From Phoma sp. XZ068 (lineage: Eukaryota > Ascomycota > Dothideomycetes > Pleosporales > Didymellaceae): a stretch of 64,000 nucleotides of DNA. Below are positions 1 through 12,057 of this stretch, piece after piece. The DNA lies in assembly GCA_004835665.1 (NCBI GenBank), contig RBKR01000004.1, positions 868,001 through 932,000 of the forward strand, given 5' to 3'. Each line of letters starts with the position of its first letter. The first letter of the stretch is position 1. Position numbers and translations under genes: made by a program. A model generated the notes under the pieces. It was not told the origin of the DNA and did no database searches. It was given only the letters and a program-made list of their open reading frames with translations.

Positions 1-1726
1 AATTCGCATGCAAATCGAAGCTCTGCCGGCCATTCTTTGATCGGGCCAATTGGAGTTGATGCCCAGTCAAACTGGCGCATCCATTGGAGGTGATCCAGAT
101 CACCCAAATGGCCATTAGGGGTAACCGCTCCAAGCAGAGGCCTCTGAAGAGTATTTTTTCCTAGGCCAGAGGTTCTAGAGAACGTTTGCGCATCTGATAA
201 TGGTGCTCGAACCATAGTAGCGGGGTTCGTGTTTAGTGAGGTCCGCGAAGATTTGACCGGACTACTTTCATCTCGGCCATCATGCTGCTCTGTCGTTACG
301 GCTATAAGCCATCGGTTTCTGATGATTGTCACATTCCAGTAGATCCCACAGAACCAGACCGGAGACTGATGCGACTTTGTCTGCAGAAGAACGTCAACAC
401 CAGTGTCGCGATTTCGGGCCGCTGGGTTCCGCTGGGCTTGGTCAAGAACCTCCGTATGAAGGGATTCTGATCGTTGTAAAGCAGAATTTGTGTGCGTCAA
501 AACCACACTTTGTTCATCTTCCTTCAACTCCGGGATTGGATGTGAGAGGCGTAATACGAATGTCGGCTGTAGACTAGCATCCAAGTACTCCAGGAGGAGA
601 GCAAGTGGGTCTTCTTCCATGGTCGTTATAGGACAGGAGAGAAAATAGCATGACTGACGCTCGCTCGGTAATTTCCTACAGTCCTAATACCGCTCCTCCT
701 CTTTCGTTCACAATAAAGCTCATCGTTGAGATCGAAAAGTGATATGCGTGGTACGCTAAAGACGATGAAGTCGCACAAAGTTTCGTGCCACCAGGAGCTA
801 GGCACCACACGTAATCGTGGTTTTGGCAGGGCCTGGTCCAGCCTTAACGAGCCACCCATCCTGGGCTAGAAGAGGCGCAAGATTTCCGGTCCGGAAAGCC
901 ACACCTCCCGTTAACCTTATCGCCTTACTGTCCAGGTGAACTAGCTGTCAATTGCGGGCAGCGTCAAGAATGTGTGATCATGCTGTCAGTGCTTACTAAC
1001 GAAGGCGACACGTGACGCGGCCTGTATGCCTCCGTGGTTATCGCAGCTTGTATGCAGTACGCTCAACAATCTATGCAGCTTGTTCTGAGGGAGGCATCGT
1101 GTTAGTTCAATGAACGTGGAAGCAAATTCATTGTTCTTGTGTAAACGTCAATCATGTAGACCAAGAAGCATTGCGCCCTGCTTCAACAGGGCCCCATGCA
1201 AAGCATAAGAAGTGCTGTGAAGCTGCCAGCTGCTCAGATTAGAGAGATTATATGTTACAAAAAGAGCGATGTGAGGGTGTTGTTCACGCCATTGATAAGT
1301 CCGATATCGTTCACGGAAGGTCCCCGCCAATGTTCAGGATTCGCTTTCCCAAACTGCTCACTGAGTCCGTGCAAAATAGCCCTCGTTGCGAGTGGACGCA
1401 TACAAGAAGATGAGATGCCCAATAATCGTGACGCCTGTAATACCACTTCTTGACCTGTTTCCTCTGTATTTGCCGGCGTTTGTGTTCCGCGTGCGGAATT
1501 CACTTCTACTCTGAAAGATCCTCGGGCCTAGGTCGGAAAAAGGACACGACCCTGCCAAGCTATCGTTCGACGCGGGCGATCGTTCACCAAATGTATTTAC
1601 CCCACAGCCGTCCATCCTCCCTCCTTCACCTCTTCTCTCCGTAGGCGCGCCTTGGACTCAATTGACCGTACCGCCTACAGTCTGTAATTCTGACAACGGT
1701 CGCGTGCCTCAGAAACTTCTTTCACA
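1..1726. other. Left-edge region without a supported gene
   Basis: Only short overlapping reading frames (below 90 codons) are present, with no family motif, signal peptide or splice-consistent extension that I can recognise. The last ~100 bases before 1727 are pyrimidine-rich and are probably the promoter and 5' leader of the cytochrome b5 reductase gene. No tRNA-like or transposon-like structure was seen. Confidence 0.5.
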
Positions 1727-2748
1727 ATGTCTTCACCCTTCGCGATGAAGTACGTCACTGGCGTTTACCTGCCCTCGCTCATCTTACTGATTGGAACCGC
1801 TGCGTTCAAAAGTGAATGGGTGCCGTACGCTCTCGCATTGACTGCCGTTTTGACCGGAGTTGCTATCTTCAGCGCCCAAGGTACTTTTCATCCTTTCCAA
1901 ATAATTCTTTAGGCGGTCACTCACAAGTTTAGGTGGCCGTAAGGTGTTGAAGCCTGATGCTTTCCAGGAGTTTGTGCTAGGGGAAAAGACTGTACTCTCC
2001 CACAACACCGCTATGTACGTCTACTATACGCTTCCGGGTTCTCGGCGTCTCTAATGCGTTTAGCTACCGCTTCAAGCTCCCCAAGGAGACCGATATCCTC
2101 GGCCTGCCCATTGGCCAGCACATCTCCCTCGCCGCTACCATCGAAGGCCAACCTAAGGAAGTCGTCCGCTCGTACACTCCTACCTCCTCCGATAATGACA
2201 AGGGTTTCTTCGATCTCCTAATCAAGTCCTACCCCACCGGTAACATCTCGAAGTATGTAGCGAACCTCAAGATTGGCGACAAGATGAAGGTAAAGGGCCC
2301 CAAGGGCGCTATGGTCTACACACCCAACATGGTCAGGCACTTCGGTATGATCGCTGGTGGAACTGGTATCACACCCATGCTGCAGGTTATCAAGGCCATC
2401 CACCGCGGTCGCGCCGCCGGCGACAAGACTGAGATCGATCTCATCTTCGCAAACGTCAACCCTGACGACATTCTTCTCAAGGAGGACCTCGATGCGCTCG
2501 CGGCCAGAGACCCCAAGTTCCGCGTACACTACGTCCTGAACAACCCACCTGCGGGATGGACCGGCGGTGTTGGCTTTGTCACCGCGGATATGATCAAGGA
2601 GAAGCTCCCTGCGCCGGCTAGCGACGTCAAGGTTCTGATCTGCGGTCCTCCTCCCATGGTCGCTGCGATGAAGAAGGCAACCGAGGGTCTGGGCTTCACC
2701 AAGGCCAGGCCTGTCAGCAAGCTCGAGGACCAGGTGTTCTGCTTCTGA
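1727..2748 (+). CDS. CBR1: NADH-cytochrome b5 reductase (Cbr1 type)
   Basis: This is an FAD enzyme that passes electrons from NADH to cytochrome b5, for example for fatty-acid desaturation and sterol synthesis. Three exons (1727-1880, 1933-2014, 2064-2748) encode 306 aa, the usual family length; the introns are 52 and 49 nt. The N-terminus (residues ~10-50) is hydrophobic, matching a membrane anchor in the ER or outer mitochondrial membrane. The FAD-binding motif RSYTPTS lies at ~114-120. The NADH-binding motifs GGTGITPM (~177-184) and CGPPPM (~270) follow in the expected order. The anchor lacks a cleavable mitochondrial presequence, so I favour Cbr1 over the intermembrane-space form Mcr1. 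The family call is firm; location is inferred. Confidence 0.93.
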
Positions 2749-3042
2749 GCGATTGAAGAACTGTCTGGTGGGGAGGTTGGAAGTGGATGGGGAGTTGCGC
2801 CTAGAGATAATAGACATGCGCAACTGAAGGATCTTTGTAAATAGACCGGTTGAGCGTTGGCGCAAGAGGAATCTAATCACAAAAGTAATTTCACCCGCGA
2901 TGTCAATCCATAATCCTCTATTTGCATCACATATGGATTATCACAAGACCAAGACGTAAATCACCTCACTAGCGTTGAATATTGTTGGAAAGGCTCAAAT
3001 GCTCAATTCGCTGTCTAATGCAACATGCGTCTATTCTATAAT

Positions 3043-4060
3043 CTACTCCTTGGAGCCGTGAACAAACAGCCTCTCGCCGAATGTCTTCTGGAACTGCTTC
3101 TCGCCAGGCTCGCCAGCGCGGCCACCAAAGACAAGCTGCGACCTGAGCTTCCACTGCTGGGGAATGTTCCAGTGCTCAGCAGCCTTCTGGTCGACGATGG
3201 GGTTGTAGTGCTGGAGGTTGGCGCCGAAGCCCTCAGCCTCGAGCGCAACCCACAGCGCGTATTGGTGCATGGCGTTGGTGTGCTCGGACCAGTCGCCGAA
3301 GTGGTGTGCGTAAGGGGGGAAGGCCTTGCGGAGGTTCTCGACGGGCTCGGGGGCTTCGTAGAAAAGAATCTGGTGCCTGTCAGCTCGTGTGCCTGCAGAT
3401 GGCGGCCGCGGGAGAAATGCGGGAGTGATTGGGTCGATGGTGGGGCTTGCATCATGCGTGCATGGTGGGGCGATTTCGAGCGTTGTCGTGGGGCTGCGAG
3501 GCAAGGTCTCCCACATCATGCAACACACCGCAGCCTCATGGCGCTTCCACCGTCTCAATGAATCAGGGGATATGACTTACAGTGCCGTAGGCAGCCCTGA
3601 AGCCGCTGATCTTCTGCTTGGTGCCTTCGAACTTGTCCTCGGGGGTGAGGGGCTTTAGGATGTCGATAACGTAGTCCCAGAACTGCTCGTGGTCCTTGTT
3701 GAGCAGGACAACGAGGCGAGTGGACTGGCTGTTGAACGAAGAAGGAACGTGGAGAACGGCCTGCTCAACGAGCTCAGTGATCTTGGAGTCTGAGATGGGC
3801 GCCTCCTTGTTGAGCTGGTAGTATGTGCGGCGCTCCTTGATGGCCTGGACAACCGACTTTGTGAGCTGCGAAGTAGCCATGGTTGGTGATGTGGTAGAGT
3901 AGGATTTGCTGGGTATCAAAGAAGACGCTGAAGCAAGAGAGAGAGGTGTGGAATGGAGGATAGAAGAAGAAGAAGCGGCGGCGGTGTATTTGTATGTTGA
4001 TCCACTGCCACCAGCCCCGCGCACCACCTGTTTAGCAATATTTCGAAGCACTTGCGCCAT
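3043..4060 (-). CDS. Hbn1/Frm2-like nitroreductase, possibly mitochondrial
   Basis: This belongs to the small nitroreductase-fold family of yeast Hbn1 and Frm2, flavoproteins linked to fatty-acid signalling and oxidative stress. Two exons (3581-4060, 3043-3369) flank a 211-nt intron (3370-3580), long for this window; splicing joins AYGT to ILFYEAPEPV. The conserved core begins at ATG 3880 (MATSQLTKSV) and gives 208 aa, the usual family size. The same frame continues upstream through MAQVLRNIAKQVVRGAG, which looks like an amphipathic mitochondrial presequence, to KSYSTTS just before the core. I therefore chose ATG 4060 (268 aa). A still earlier ATG at 4213 would add a hydrophobic segment (319 aa). 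The family is confident; the start is not. Downstream residues such as WNIPQQWKLRSQLVFG are typical of the family. Confidence 0.8.
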
Positions 4061-4213
4061 CGAGTCCGTATCTAGAAGCCGTGTAGTACTAGCGGGAGTC
4101 CCACGTGAAAATTGTACCGGCGCTTGGATGTGGGGTGATAGTTGCTGCAATAACAGAGCAAGAAATACACCAAAGACTAGGCCAACCAGCAGAGATCGTG
4201 CGGCAATGGACAT

Positions 4214-4657
4214 GGATGACGTGATGGATCGGTCAGGATCGCAAAGATGAGAATAAACGCCGAGGGAAATTCACGCGTGGGAAGTCTAGCTCCCGGTGGT
4301 ATTGAGCCGGTTGCATGTTTCGTATATTGGAACACTGCGAATGTTGATTGAGAATTGCTTACGAGAGGGTTGCTAATGCAGGGCTCGTGGGGCGGATACC
4401 GGAAGGGTGAGGCTCCCGATGCTTAGCAAATGTGGACGTATGTAGTAAGCTGCGCGGGCTGCTTCCGCGCACCGACACTGACGAATCCATGTCGGCAATC
4501 ACTCATACAAATGATATCGAAGGTCGCGGACATGTTTTGTAAAGGCCGAAGTTAGACAATTCCAGTCCATGGAGTGGATCCAGTGTATCGACGGGCAACC
4601 TCTTCCCACGACCAGGATGGTGGGTAGGACGTACTGTTCCGAGATACCAAAGGTACC
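4214..4657. other. Spacer between nitroreductase and CorA-like genes
   Basis: Nothing is supported here. It should hold the nitroreductase promoter and the 3' end of the CorA-like transcript. Confidence 0.4.
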
Positions 4658-7042
4658 CTATGTCGACCGCCCATTCTGGGATGGGATATCTAGTTGATGC
4701 CTTTGCCGCGCTCTCCCCGTCTCAAGCTCCCTCTCTTCATCGCCACTTCTCTCATCCTCACTGGGACCCCTTTCATCGACCATGATTCCACTTGCGCCGC
4801 CGTCACTGCTCGGTCTACCACTCCCACTTTTGTCACTTCGCGTTGGACTTAAGCTCTTCAATCGTTCGGCTGGGATGCGCCGCTGCAGTCTACTTGCGGC
4901 AGTAGGCTCAATCTCAGCAAGCGCAACTGGTGTCGCGATATTCATGAGCTCGCCGATAGCACCTAGATCCTTTCCGATGCTTGCTATGCTCTCGAGTCGC
5001 TCATCATCTAGTCGTTGATTCTGAGGCAGTGTGTCTGCGACAACGATGCGGAGCTCAGGCAGCCACCTTCTCACAAGGTACCGTTTGATGCGCGACCAGG
5101 TGCCAAATTCATCCACTGCCGGATTGTAGTCACCTTTCTTCTGCAGTTTCTCACCACCAAACCACCGTGTTACCAGACGCCATTTGATCAAGCCAAACGT
5201 TCCGACACACGTGAGACCGGCTTTAGGGCCACGTCTTGTCCACAAGTGGGGGAAGTCGGTCGCCAGATCGTGATAGAGCGCTTCATACACCCCCCTTCTG
5301 AGTGGGTTCTGGCGTTGCGTTGAAAGCGAGTGTTTCACCCCGTACCACAGTACGAGCACCGTGAACAAGACTGGGAAGGCGGTGATGAAGAACCATTTGA
5401 TAGATGGATTTCCTTCAAACGTATCCACATTCATGCCGAAGAAACCGCATACAAAGGTTAGAGGAAGGAAGATAAATGTAATCCAGCTGAGACGCCACAT
5501 AGATAGGCCAAGTTGAAGGGAGTGGCGAGCATCGCGGATGCCCACGCTCTTGTACATCAGGTCCGCAAGCTCTTTGGTAGGCCCGATGATGTCGCGCTCC
5601 CACTGCTTTGTGAGGCGTTCGAGCTCAGTTGGGGTGTTGCCTAGCCATTCCTCATCCTCTTTCGGATCAGCCCCAGCGAGTTCGTGCATGTACGTGCGCA
5701 TGTCGTTCACCATATCGAGATGTTTCCATATAAGACGTTCAACTTTGAGCCATAGCGCACTGTTGCTCCAGAGTTCCTGATCGCGCGATTCGTCAGCGGG
5801 ATTGTCGTAGATCTTGTCTTCGAGGATGCCAACGTGAGTTTCGCAGGTGGCGACGAAACGATCCCAATTGTAAGCCAGTGCTTTGAATATATCCTTTAAG
5901 ATGTAGTCCATACATTCTACGGTAAGACTCTCGTCGGAGGAGGCTTCTTCGCGTGAGAGATAGAACGTGAGGCGCCGCCAGCGAGACTCTATCTCTTGTC
6001 GAGCCCCGATTAGCGTGTCCTTAACATCGCCGCTCTGCGAGTTCTCGAAGACGATGATAGTGCTACCGTTATCGAGCGTGTTTAGTTTGGGTATATACTT
6101 TTCTCTGTGCTCATTCGCATTAACGTCGCCGTATGACTTCTTTAGGCGCTGGTAGTCCTCAAACTCCTCTTCGTTATAGGGATTCGGTATGTCAGGATCG
6201 GTTGCTGATCCCGGTGTGCCTTTGCTCAGTTGAACGTAGACGGAGAGGCGCTGTACGAGTGCGTCGTAGGCATAGCAAGGCATCTCGTCGGCGTCATATC
6301 CATTGAGCTCCATCATCTTAGTCCCTCTCTTGATCTTTCGCACCTTTCCTCTTGGGAAGTGCTTCAGGTAATCACAGCTGAACGAAGCGCGACTGATGCC
6401 TCTCCATGGATCTCGCTGTGCACGAAATGTCCTTCCATTTGGCACAGGTCTGTTGTTCCGTATCAGAGGCCGTTCGTACTGAGCCCACCTGCCGAAGGTG
6501 GTGCCCACGAGGTCATGACTTCCGTCAATATTGAACTTCCCCAACAAGAATCGCGTGGCCCAGGGTGCATTCTGTACATGGATGACGCGAAGTGCAGCTT
6601 GCTGTGAGAGGTCCGTCTTCCTATAGAACTTCCGCAGGCTGTCTACGTCGCAGAACTCTTGACTGACGACCTTCCTCCTGCCTTCTGGGGTGTGATCCTT
6701 CCCAACGTAGTCAATCAGCAAAACCCGGCCATGCTTCCAGCTTTCGTTTGTCCACTCCTCGTGCCATTTGAGGTTGGGGCTGTGCTTGCGCCTGTGTCCG
6801 AATGCGGTGTTGCGTGCTTGACGAACGTCTGATCGCGATTCCTCACGATCGTATGTCGGTCGTATATCAAAGGTCTTGGCTCGCTCTATTTGCTTGTTAG
6901 AAATCAATTGCATGCCATGTTTGAGCGCTTGCTAGCGGGTACCTGTAGTTGGCGATGGTGACGGCTGTGGAGGCTTTCCAGTCGCCGTATCTTCAATGGT
7001 GATAGGTGGAGGATCAGACCTCGAACGCTTGAGACTGCTCAT
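4658..7042 (-). CDS. CorA-like magnesium/divalent metal transporter family protein
   Basis: Two exons (6943-7042 and 4658-6885, intron 57 nt) give 775 aa. The start at 7042 (MSSLKRSRSD) was chosen because the frame closes exactly over the GTACCC...AATAG intron. Residues 1-490 are a large soluble, charged region. Two closely spaced transmembrane helices follow (about 495-516 and 529-551). Helix 1 ends in GFFGMN, which carries the GMN signature of CorA/Alr/Mrs2 channels (~517-519). The charged C-terminal tail of ~220 residues is cytoplasmic by analogy. This architecture matches the fungal CorA/ZntB-like plasma-membrane group rather than mitochondrial Mrs2. The transported ion cannot be read from sequence. 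No irregularities were seen. Confidence 0.85.
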
Positions 7043-7798
7043 GATGGCGCTAGAGGGTAAGTGAAGTTTGTAGCTCGCGCTCTTCCATCTATTAATTAGT
7101 TAAGCGTGGTCGCGCAAACACAGCAGGCGTGACTGCAACGTGGGAAGTAGCAAACAACGACAGGGAAGGAGAGTGTATGTATTGATGCTGCCTGCCCCGG
7201 ATCACTATGTAAAGAGATCGCATAAGACCGAATGCGAACGCCATTTTGGTCATGAGTGGAGGCCTTGCGGCTTTGTGATGGGCGCAGTGTGGGGGCCGCA
7301 TGTCAGAAGGTGAGGATGCGGAGTCAGCTGCGCCATCGATTGAGGCTCAAATGCAGCCTTTCGGAACATGCGTGCCGATCCATGTCAACTTTACCTTGGC
7401 CTTGGAGACCTTTAATTACTAGGTGGGCAAATGCCAAGGAGGTTACTTCTAGATTCTTGGTAGTGTTGTGTGAGGGTTCTATGTTCTTCTGCTAAGTATC
7501 TCGATCTCACAGCGAGGTATTCTTCAGCTTGTCGAGATGACAACTATCGAAGCCTAAAACATTTAAAGAGTGCTGACCACCATCTTCACCGACAGGCAGC
7601 AGGCAATCATCGGTAGAGCATATTGTCGGATCAGGTGGCAGATGCTAAGGGGATAGGCCAAGAATGGTCATATGCTTGCTTGAAGTTATTTGCTATACAC
7701 CCAAATAGTTCTATGCTCTAGAGCCGTGTGCAGCCCAACTCCACTACTCCTCTTCACCCACGGGTATCCATATCATGCAAAAAGTCGTCCGTCATGCT
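7043..7798. other. Spacer upstream of the CorA-like gene
   Basis: About 750 bases with no coding signal that I trust. It contains the CorA-like promoter and the 3' untranslated end of the DnaJ gene. Confidence 0.4.
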
Positions 7799-9210
7799 CT
7801 ATAACTCATCGTGCCCATCTGCTTCCGGCATCTTGATTTCGCCCTCCGGTCTGTTCAACACCTTGTCCAAGACCACACCGTTCTTCTTCCTGTACTTGTC
7901 CCATACAGCCCAAAAGTCTTTCTCCATACCCTTCTCCATTTGGTCTGGTAGTACAACGACGTACTCAACATGCAGATTGCCAAATTGCAGTCCATCGTTG
8001 TTCTCGAGGTGCTGGTGCCAAACGGGCATACCCTCTTCCTTCAGGATCTCAACTGTGCTGGGCTGCACGACTTCACCACGTTTGCGAGATAGCTTGACAA
8101 CGTGACCGTCCAGATGTGTGACATTGCGCGTCCAGTCGCCCATCCATGCCTCCCTCAGCGAGAGTACTTCGCGCCAGAACAGATCTGAGCCTCGGCGGCG
8201 GAAGAAAGTGCCATCTGTGCGTTCGTGATCTTGTCCACCGATGGCTGCGTCCGCTTCAACGAGGTGCACAATCAGGTCTCCAGCGACGTAGTCTGGGCTC
8301 TCATCTGCTTCGTTCTCATAGGTGATTCGTACACCCTCGGGCATGCCCTTCTCGATGTCCAATTCGTGGGTTTCGGACTCGCGGACAACTCTGCTGCCAT
8401 GGCAGACAGAACAAGGGTGTTTGATCGTCTTGCCCTTACCATGACAAGCCTCGCACTGCATTTGTACTTGCTGGAAGAGTCCTGGTGCGAGTTGTTGTCT
8501 CCTGATTACTGCACCACGTCCACCGCAGGTGTCACATGTCTCGACGTGTCCATCTGCTGAGCCGGAGCCTTCGCATGCAGAGCAGATAGCCTGCTTTTCA
8601 ATTGTGAACTCGGTCTTGCGTCCGTTATAGAAGTCGCGCAGGGGAATAGCAACGCGGACTTCCATGTTGGGGCCTCGTCGCTCTCCGCCACGGTGTCCAA
8701 AGTGTCCTGAGCCGCCGAAGAAGCGCGAGAAGAGGTCGAAAGGATCATGGCGCTGACCTGGACCGTTGCCCTTTTTGTGTTGCTCGATGCCATCGTGGCC
8801 GTATTGGTCGTAGATCTTGCGTGTCTCCTCAACACTGAGGATATCGTAGGCTTCGGCGACTGCGACAAACTTCTGGTTTGCGGTTTCATCTCCACTGACA
8901 TGTGTTAGTGACGCTCCTGGCAGATGGTGGGGGAGGGCAACGCGGGGGATGTTGACGTACGGGTTCTTGTCTGGGTGGAACTTCTTGCTTAAACTGCGGT
9001 AGGCTTTCTTGATATCGCGCTCGGAGGCGTCCTTCTTCAACCCTAGCAACTATGCCATGTAGCGTCAGTGACTGGGCAAGACATGTAGATAAGGGATTTC
9101 CAGATGCAAAGAACTGGCAAGGGGTGACACACCTTATAATAATCTTCTGCGCCGAGTACCAGCAGCGCGAAGCACAGCAGCAGCGCCAATTGCGCTATCC
9201 GTATAAACAT
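7799..9210 (-). CDS. SCJ1: ER-lumenal DnaJ/Hsp40 co-chaperone (Scj1-like)
   Basis: This is a class I J-protein of the ER lumen; family members stimulate BiP/Kar2 in folding and ER-associated degradation. Three exons (9133-9210, 8961-9049, 7799-8894) encode 420 aa; introns are 83 and 66 nt. Exon 1 encodes a signal peptide (MFIRIAQLALLLCFALLVLG), then AEDYYK, the start of the J domain. The HPD motif is at ~51-53. A Gly-rich stretch follows, then the zinc-binding CxxCxGxG repeats (CSACEGSG, CDTCGGRG, CEACHGKG, CSVCHGSR), then the C-terminal substrate domain. The last residues are HDEL, the ER retrieval signal. Signal peptide plus HDEL settles the compartment. The start of exon 1 lies only 78 bases upstream of its donor, so a caller could miss it. 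Confidence 0.93.
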
Positions 9211-9650
9211 CTTGCTCTATGCGGGACACCAAGAACAGTGTTGAGCGGCCAGATGGTGGGTTTCTAGAGCAAGGGATTGGGAAGATGTGAGAACCAAAGG
9301 AGCTACATGAAACACAGAAAGGGCTGCCAAAGCAAGCACTGTGCGAGCAAAAGACCGAGGGAAAGACTGCGGTGAAGTGAAACTTGAAGCTGTGATCGGT
9401 GGAGCTTTGGACACGATACCATTAACTGAGCCAATCGGAGCCAAGCTTGGCGCGCTCGACTTCGCGCGTCAACTTTTTGCGGAGAGCGCCAGCATCTCCG
9501 CGTGCATCAATTGCGGCAGTAACACCAAACGAGCACATTGCCCACGTATAACCCAAGAATCAGACGCATTCGCTTGCCGTCTGTCCACAAACCAAACCTC
9601 TACCTCACCCAGGGCGCTCACCTCCACAACCTCAATCGAACCCAACCACC
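9211..9650. promoter_or_regulatory. Divergent promoter of SCJ1-like and uS17m genes
   Basis: This 440-bp stretch separates the two oppositely directed start codons, so it must carry both promoters. I see no unmistakable TATA box or named operator. Confidence 0.4.
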
Positions 9651-10301
9651 ATGGCAACGAAAGCCACCACCGTCGCACCGCTGGTGCAGCAATACATCAC
9701 CTCCCAGAAAGTCGGCGTCGTCGTGTCTGCCGGGAAGATGTCTCGCGCAGTAAAAGTCCGCATCGCCGGGCAGGAGTGGAACAAGACTTTCCGCAAGCAC
9801 TTCCCCTCACACAAGCACTACACCGTCTCGGACCCCAATAACTCGCTCGTCGAGGGCGACGTCGTCCGCATTACGTCTGGCCACCGCACAAGCTCCACAA
9901 TCCGCCATGTAGTGACCGCCATTGTTGCGCCGTTCGGCGAGCCCGTAGAGAACCGGCCACGAGTGCTGAACGCGGATGAACTGGATAAGCTGAGGACGCA
10001 GGAGCGGTTGCTGAAGGATGTCAGGGCCGCAGAGCGAGGGAGGGAAGTGAGCGTGCAGAGGCTGGCGCAGGCGCAGAAGCAGGGCCTGAGGATCCCGACG
10101 CTGGAAGAGGCTGTGGAGAAGCTGCGCGTGCATGAGGAGCTTGAGAAGACGAGGGCAGCGAGCAAGGGCAATGAGGCACATGCAGGGCAGGGAGGTCAGA
10201 GAGAGACCAAGAGGGAGAGGAGAAAGGCCGAGAAGATGAAGAGCAGGGCAGAGAGACACGCAGCGGAGAGGGCTGAGAATGCGAAGAAGCAGGTTGTATG
10301 A
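9651..10301 (+). CDS. MRPS17: Mitochondrial small-subunit ribosomal protein uS17m
   Basis: This is a single exon of 216 aa. Residues ~15-95 form the S17 OB-fold: KVGVVVSAGKMSRAVKVRI, then HKHYTVSDPNNSLVEGDVVRI and the conserved SGHRTSSTIRHVV. Bacterial S17 is ~85 aa; the lysine- and arginine-rich coiled extension of about 120 residues is typical of the fungal mitochondrial homologue. The protein binds small-subunit rRNA. No strong cleavable presequence is obvious; the short MATKATTVAPLVQQYI start may suffice for import (inference). Confidence 0.92.
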   Translation: MATKATTVAPLVQQYITSQKVGVVVSAGKMSRAVKVRIAGQEWNKTFRKHFPSHKHYTVSDPNNSLVEGDVVRITSGHRTSSTIRHVVTAIVAPFGEPVENRPRVLNADELDKLRTQERLLKDVRAAERGREVSVQRLAQAQKQGLRIPTLEEAVEKLRVHEELEKTRAASKGNEAHAGQGGQRETKRERRKAEKMKSRAERHAAERAENAKKQVV

Positions 10302-10615
10302 GCTTGGAAGGGCGTACAGTGATGATGTAGAATATCATGTCTTTTCCGCAGCAGATCAGGCGGCTGCTGTTGTATCATAAGCCAGCATTTGCCGGGGTTG
10401 GTTGTCATCTTCCTTGTATTTGTATTATCATCTTGAGCAGTGCAATGAGTAGCTATAGTATACAAAGTTGCAGGGTATCGCAATATCTCATCATGCTGCC
10501 GTCCCTAAATGGCCAAAAAAAAACTCCAAGTACAAGGCCTCAAGCAAGCTATGCCATGCCTGAACGCCTTCCATGCTTTGATTATATCGTAAGTACGTCA
10601 TCGTCGTCGAGCATC
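10302..10615. other. Convergent spacer between uS17m and Cdc7 genes
   Basis: This 314-bp spacer lies between two stop codons and should hold both 3' ends. No gene is seen. Confidence 0.4.
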
Positions 10616-12057
10616 CTATGCTTCGACAAGGTCAACCATGTCGTCATCTACTTCACTGTCCTCGTATGCTTTTGCGATGAAAGGGTGCCGGAGAGCCTCA
10701 TCAGCAGTAATACGTTTGGTTGGGTTGCACTCCAGCAAGCGATGCAGGAACTGCACAGCCTCCTTCTCATCCTCTTCCAATTCTTTCTTCGGTGCAGTCT
10801 TGTCGCCAGTCCGTCCAGTGCACCAGAGGATGATTTTCTCCAAGCTGTGGCCGCTCTCGCTGTAGCTGGGTATGTTGGTCTCAAACACCTGACCGTGCAG
10901 CAGGGAGGTTTCTCTCATCTTCTTGCGGCCAAAAATGGTAGTGATTTCGAGTAGTGCATCGATGTCGTCTGCACTGTGAAAGAACGGGAAGCGGCGAGAA
11001 AGCATTGTCAACAATATAACACCCACACTCCACATGTCGATAGAGCAGGTCTGTTGTGTACACTTGAGAAGAACTTCGGGAGCACGGAAACCACGAGTAC
11101 CCGCTCGGTTAGCTCGACGGCTGTTTCGTGTGTCGTTCTTTGGATAGCTTGACGTATTATGGCCTGACGACTGTGTCTGCGCATACACGCTATGCGTAAC
11201 TCTGTGACGGCGTTCCTCATCTGTAAGGTGACATGCACATGGGTGCCAGTCTGTACCCTCGTGCTCTGCCAGGCCGAAATCGACTAAAACCCCACGCTGT
11301 AACGCAGGATTGTAGAGAAAGTTGGTTGGTTTGACATCGCGATGAATGATCTTCTTCTGGTGCACCGCTCGAAGTGCCGTAAACATGCTTCGGAAGTACA
11401 AGCGCATCTCGGAGATCTTCATGTCCCGATAGTAATCTCGGAAGTCGCGGTGCTGAAAGTACGGCAGTACAGCAACTACTTGATCCAGGTGACGGAAGGC
11501 CGTGATAAGAGGGCAAACTGAATCCGAGTTTCTGAGATCGTGTAGCAGTTCGAGCTCATTGAAGATACGAATAGGACTACTCGTGACATAGATCTTCTTG
11601 ATTGCAACAAGGTGAGGTCGTTTTGATCGCTTACGGTGTCCAGGGGACGACCACTTCTTGTTCTCGCGTTCTTCGATATCCCAGTTGTTGTCATACTTGT
11701 TATACTCCAGATCTTCAGCCTTGTAGACGGTTGAGAACGTTCCTACCAGCATTGTGAGCCCCATCATGTGATCCTGGATATGGCAAGCTAATGACCTGAG
11801 GACTTACCTTCACCGATGCGGTTGATTAGCCGAAATCGCTTGTTGATGCCGACAAATGTCTCTTCGAAACGTGCCATGTCTTCGGCGACAGCATCTTCGA
11901 CTTCTTCGTCACTGCTGTCGACTGTGTGCCCGCTTTCATCAAGGGGATCCATGCTTTCGCCTAGTTCCGAGAGGACTTCTTCTTCGTCTTTCTGGTCGTC
12001 TGCAAGTACGTCAATCTGCTCTAGCTGGCGCTGCAGCGACACACGAGCTTTCGCCAT
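10616..12057 (-). CDS. CDC7: Cdc7-type serine/threonine kinase (DDK catalytic subunit)
   Basis: This is the catalytic subunit of Dbf4-dependent kinase, which phosphorylates the MCM helicase to fire replication origins. Two exons (11808-12057, 10616-11742; intron 65 nt) give 458 aa. The acidic N-terminal ~70 residues precede the kinase domain. The glycine loop RIGEG|TFSTVY is split by the intron. Other motifs are the lysine in VAIKKIY, catalytic loop HRDVKPTNFL, DFGLAEHE, an activation-segment insert of ~60 residues, and GFRAPEVLLK. A second insert sits before RITADEALRHPF. Kinase inserts at these places are a Cdc7 hallmark. It is head-to-head with the condensin gene, and the shared promoter carries ACGCG cores. 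Confidence 0.92.

Noticed and set aside
2218..2880. 220-codon minus-strand frame across the cytochrome b5 reductase gene
   Set aside because: It is antisense to a firmly identified gene; open frames opposite C-rich codons arise by codon bias. No motif is present.
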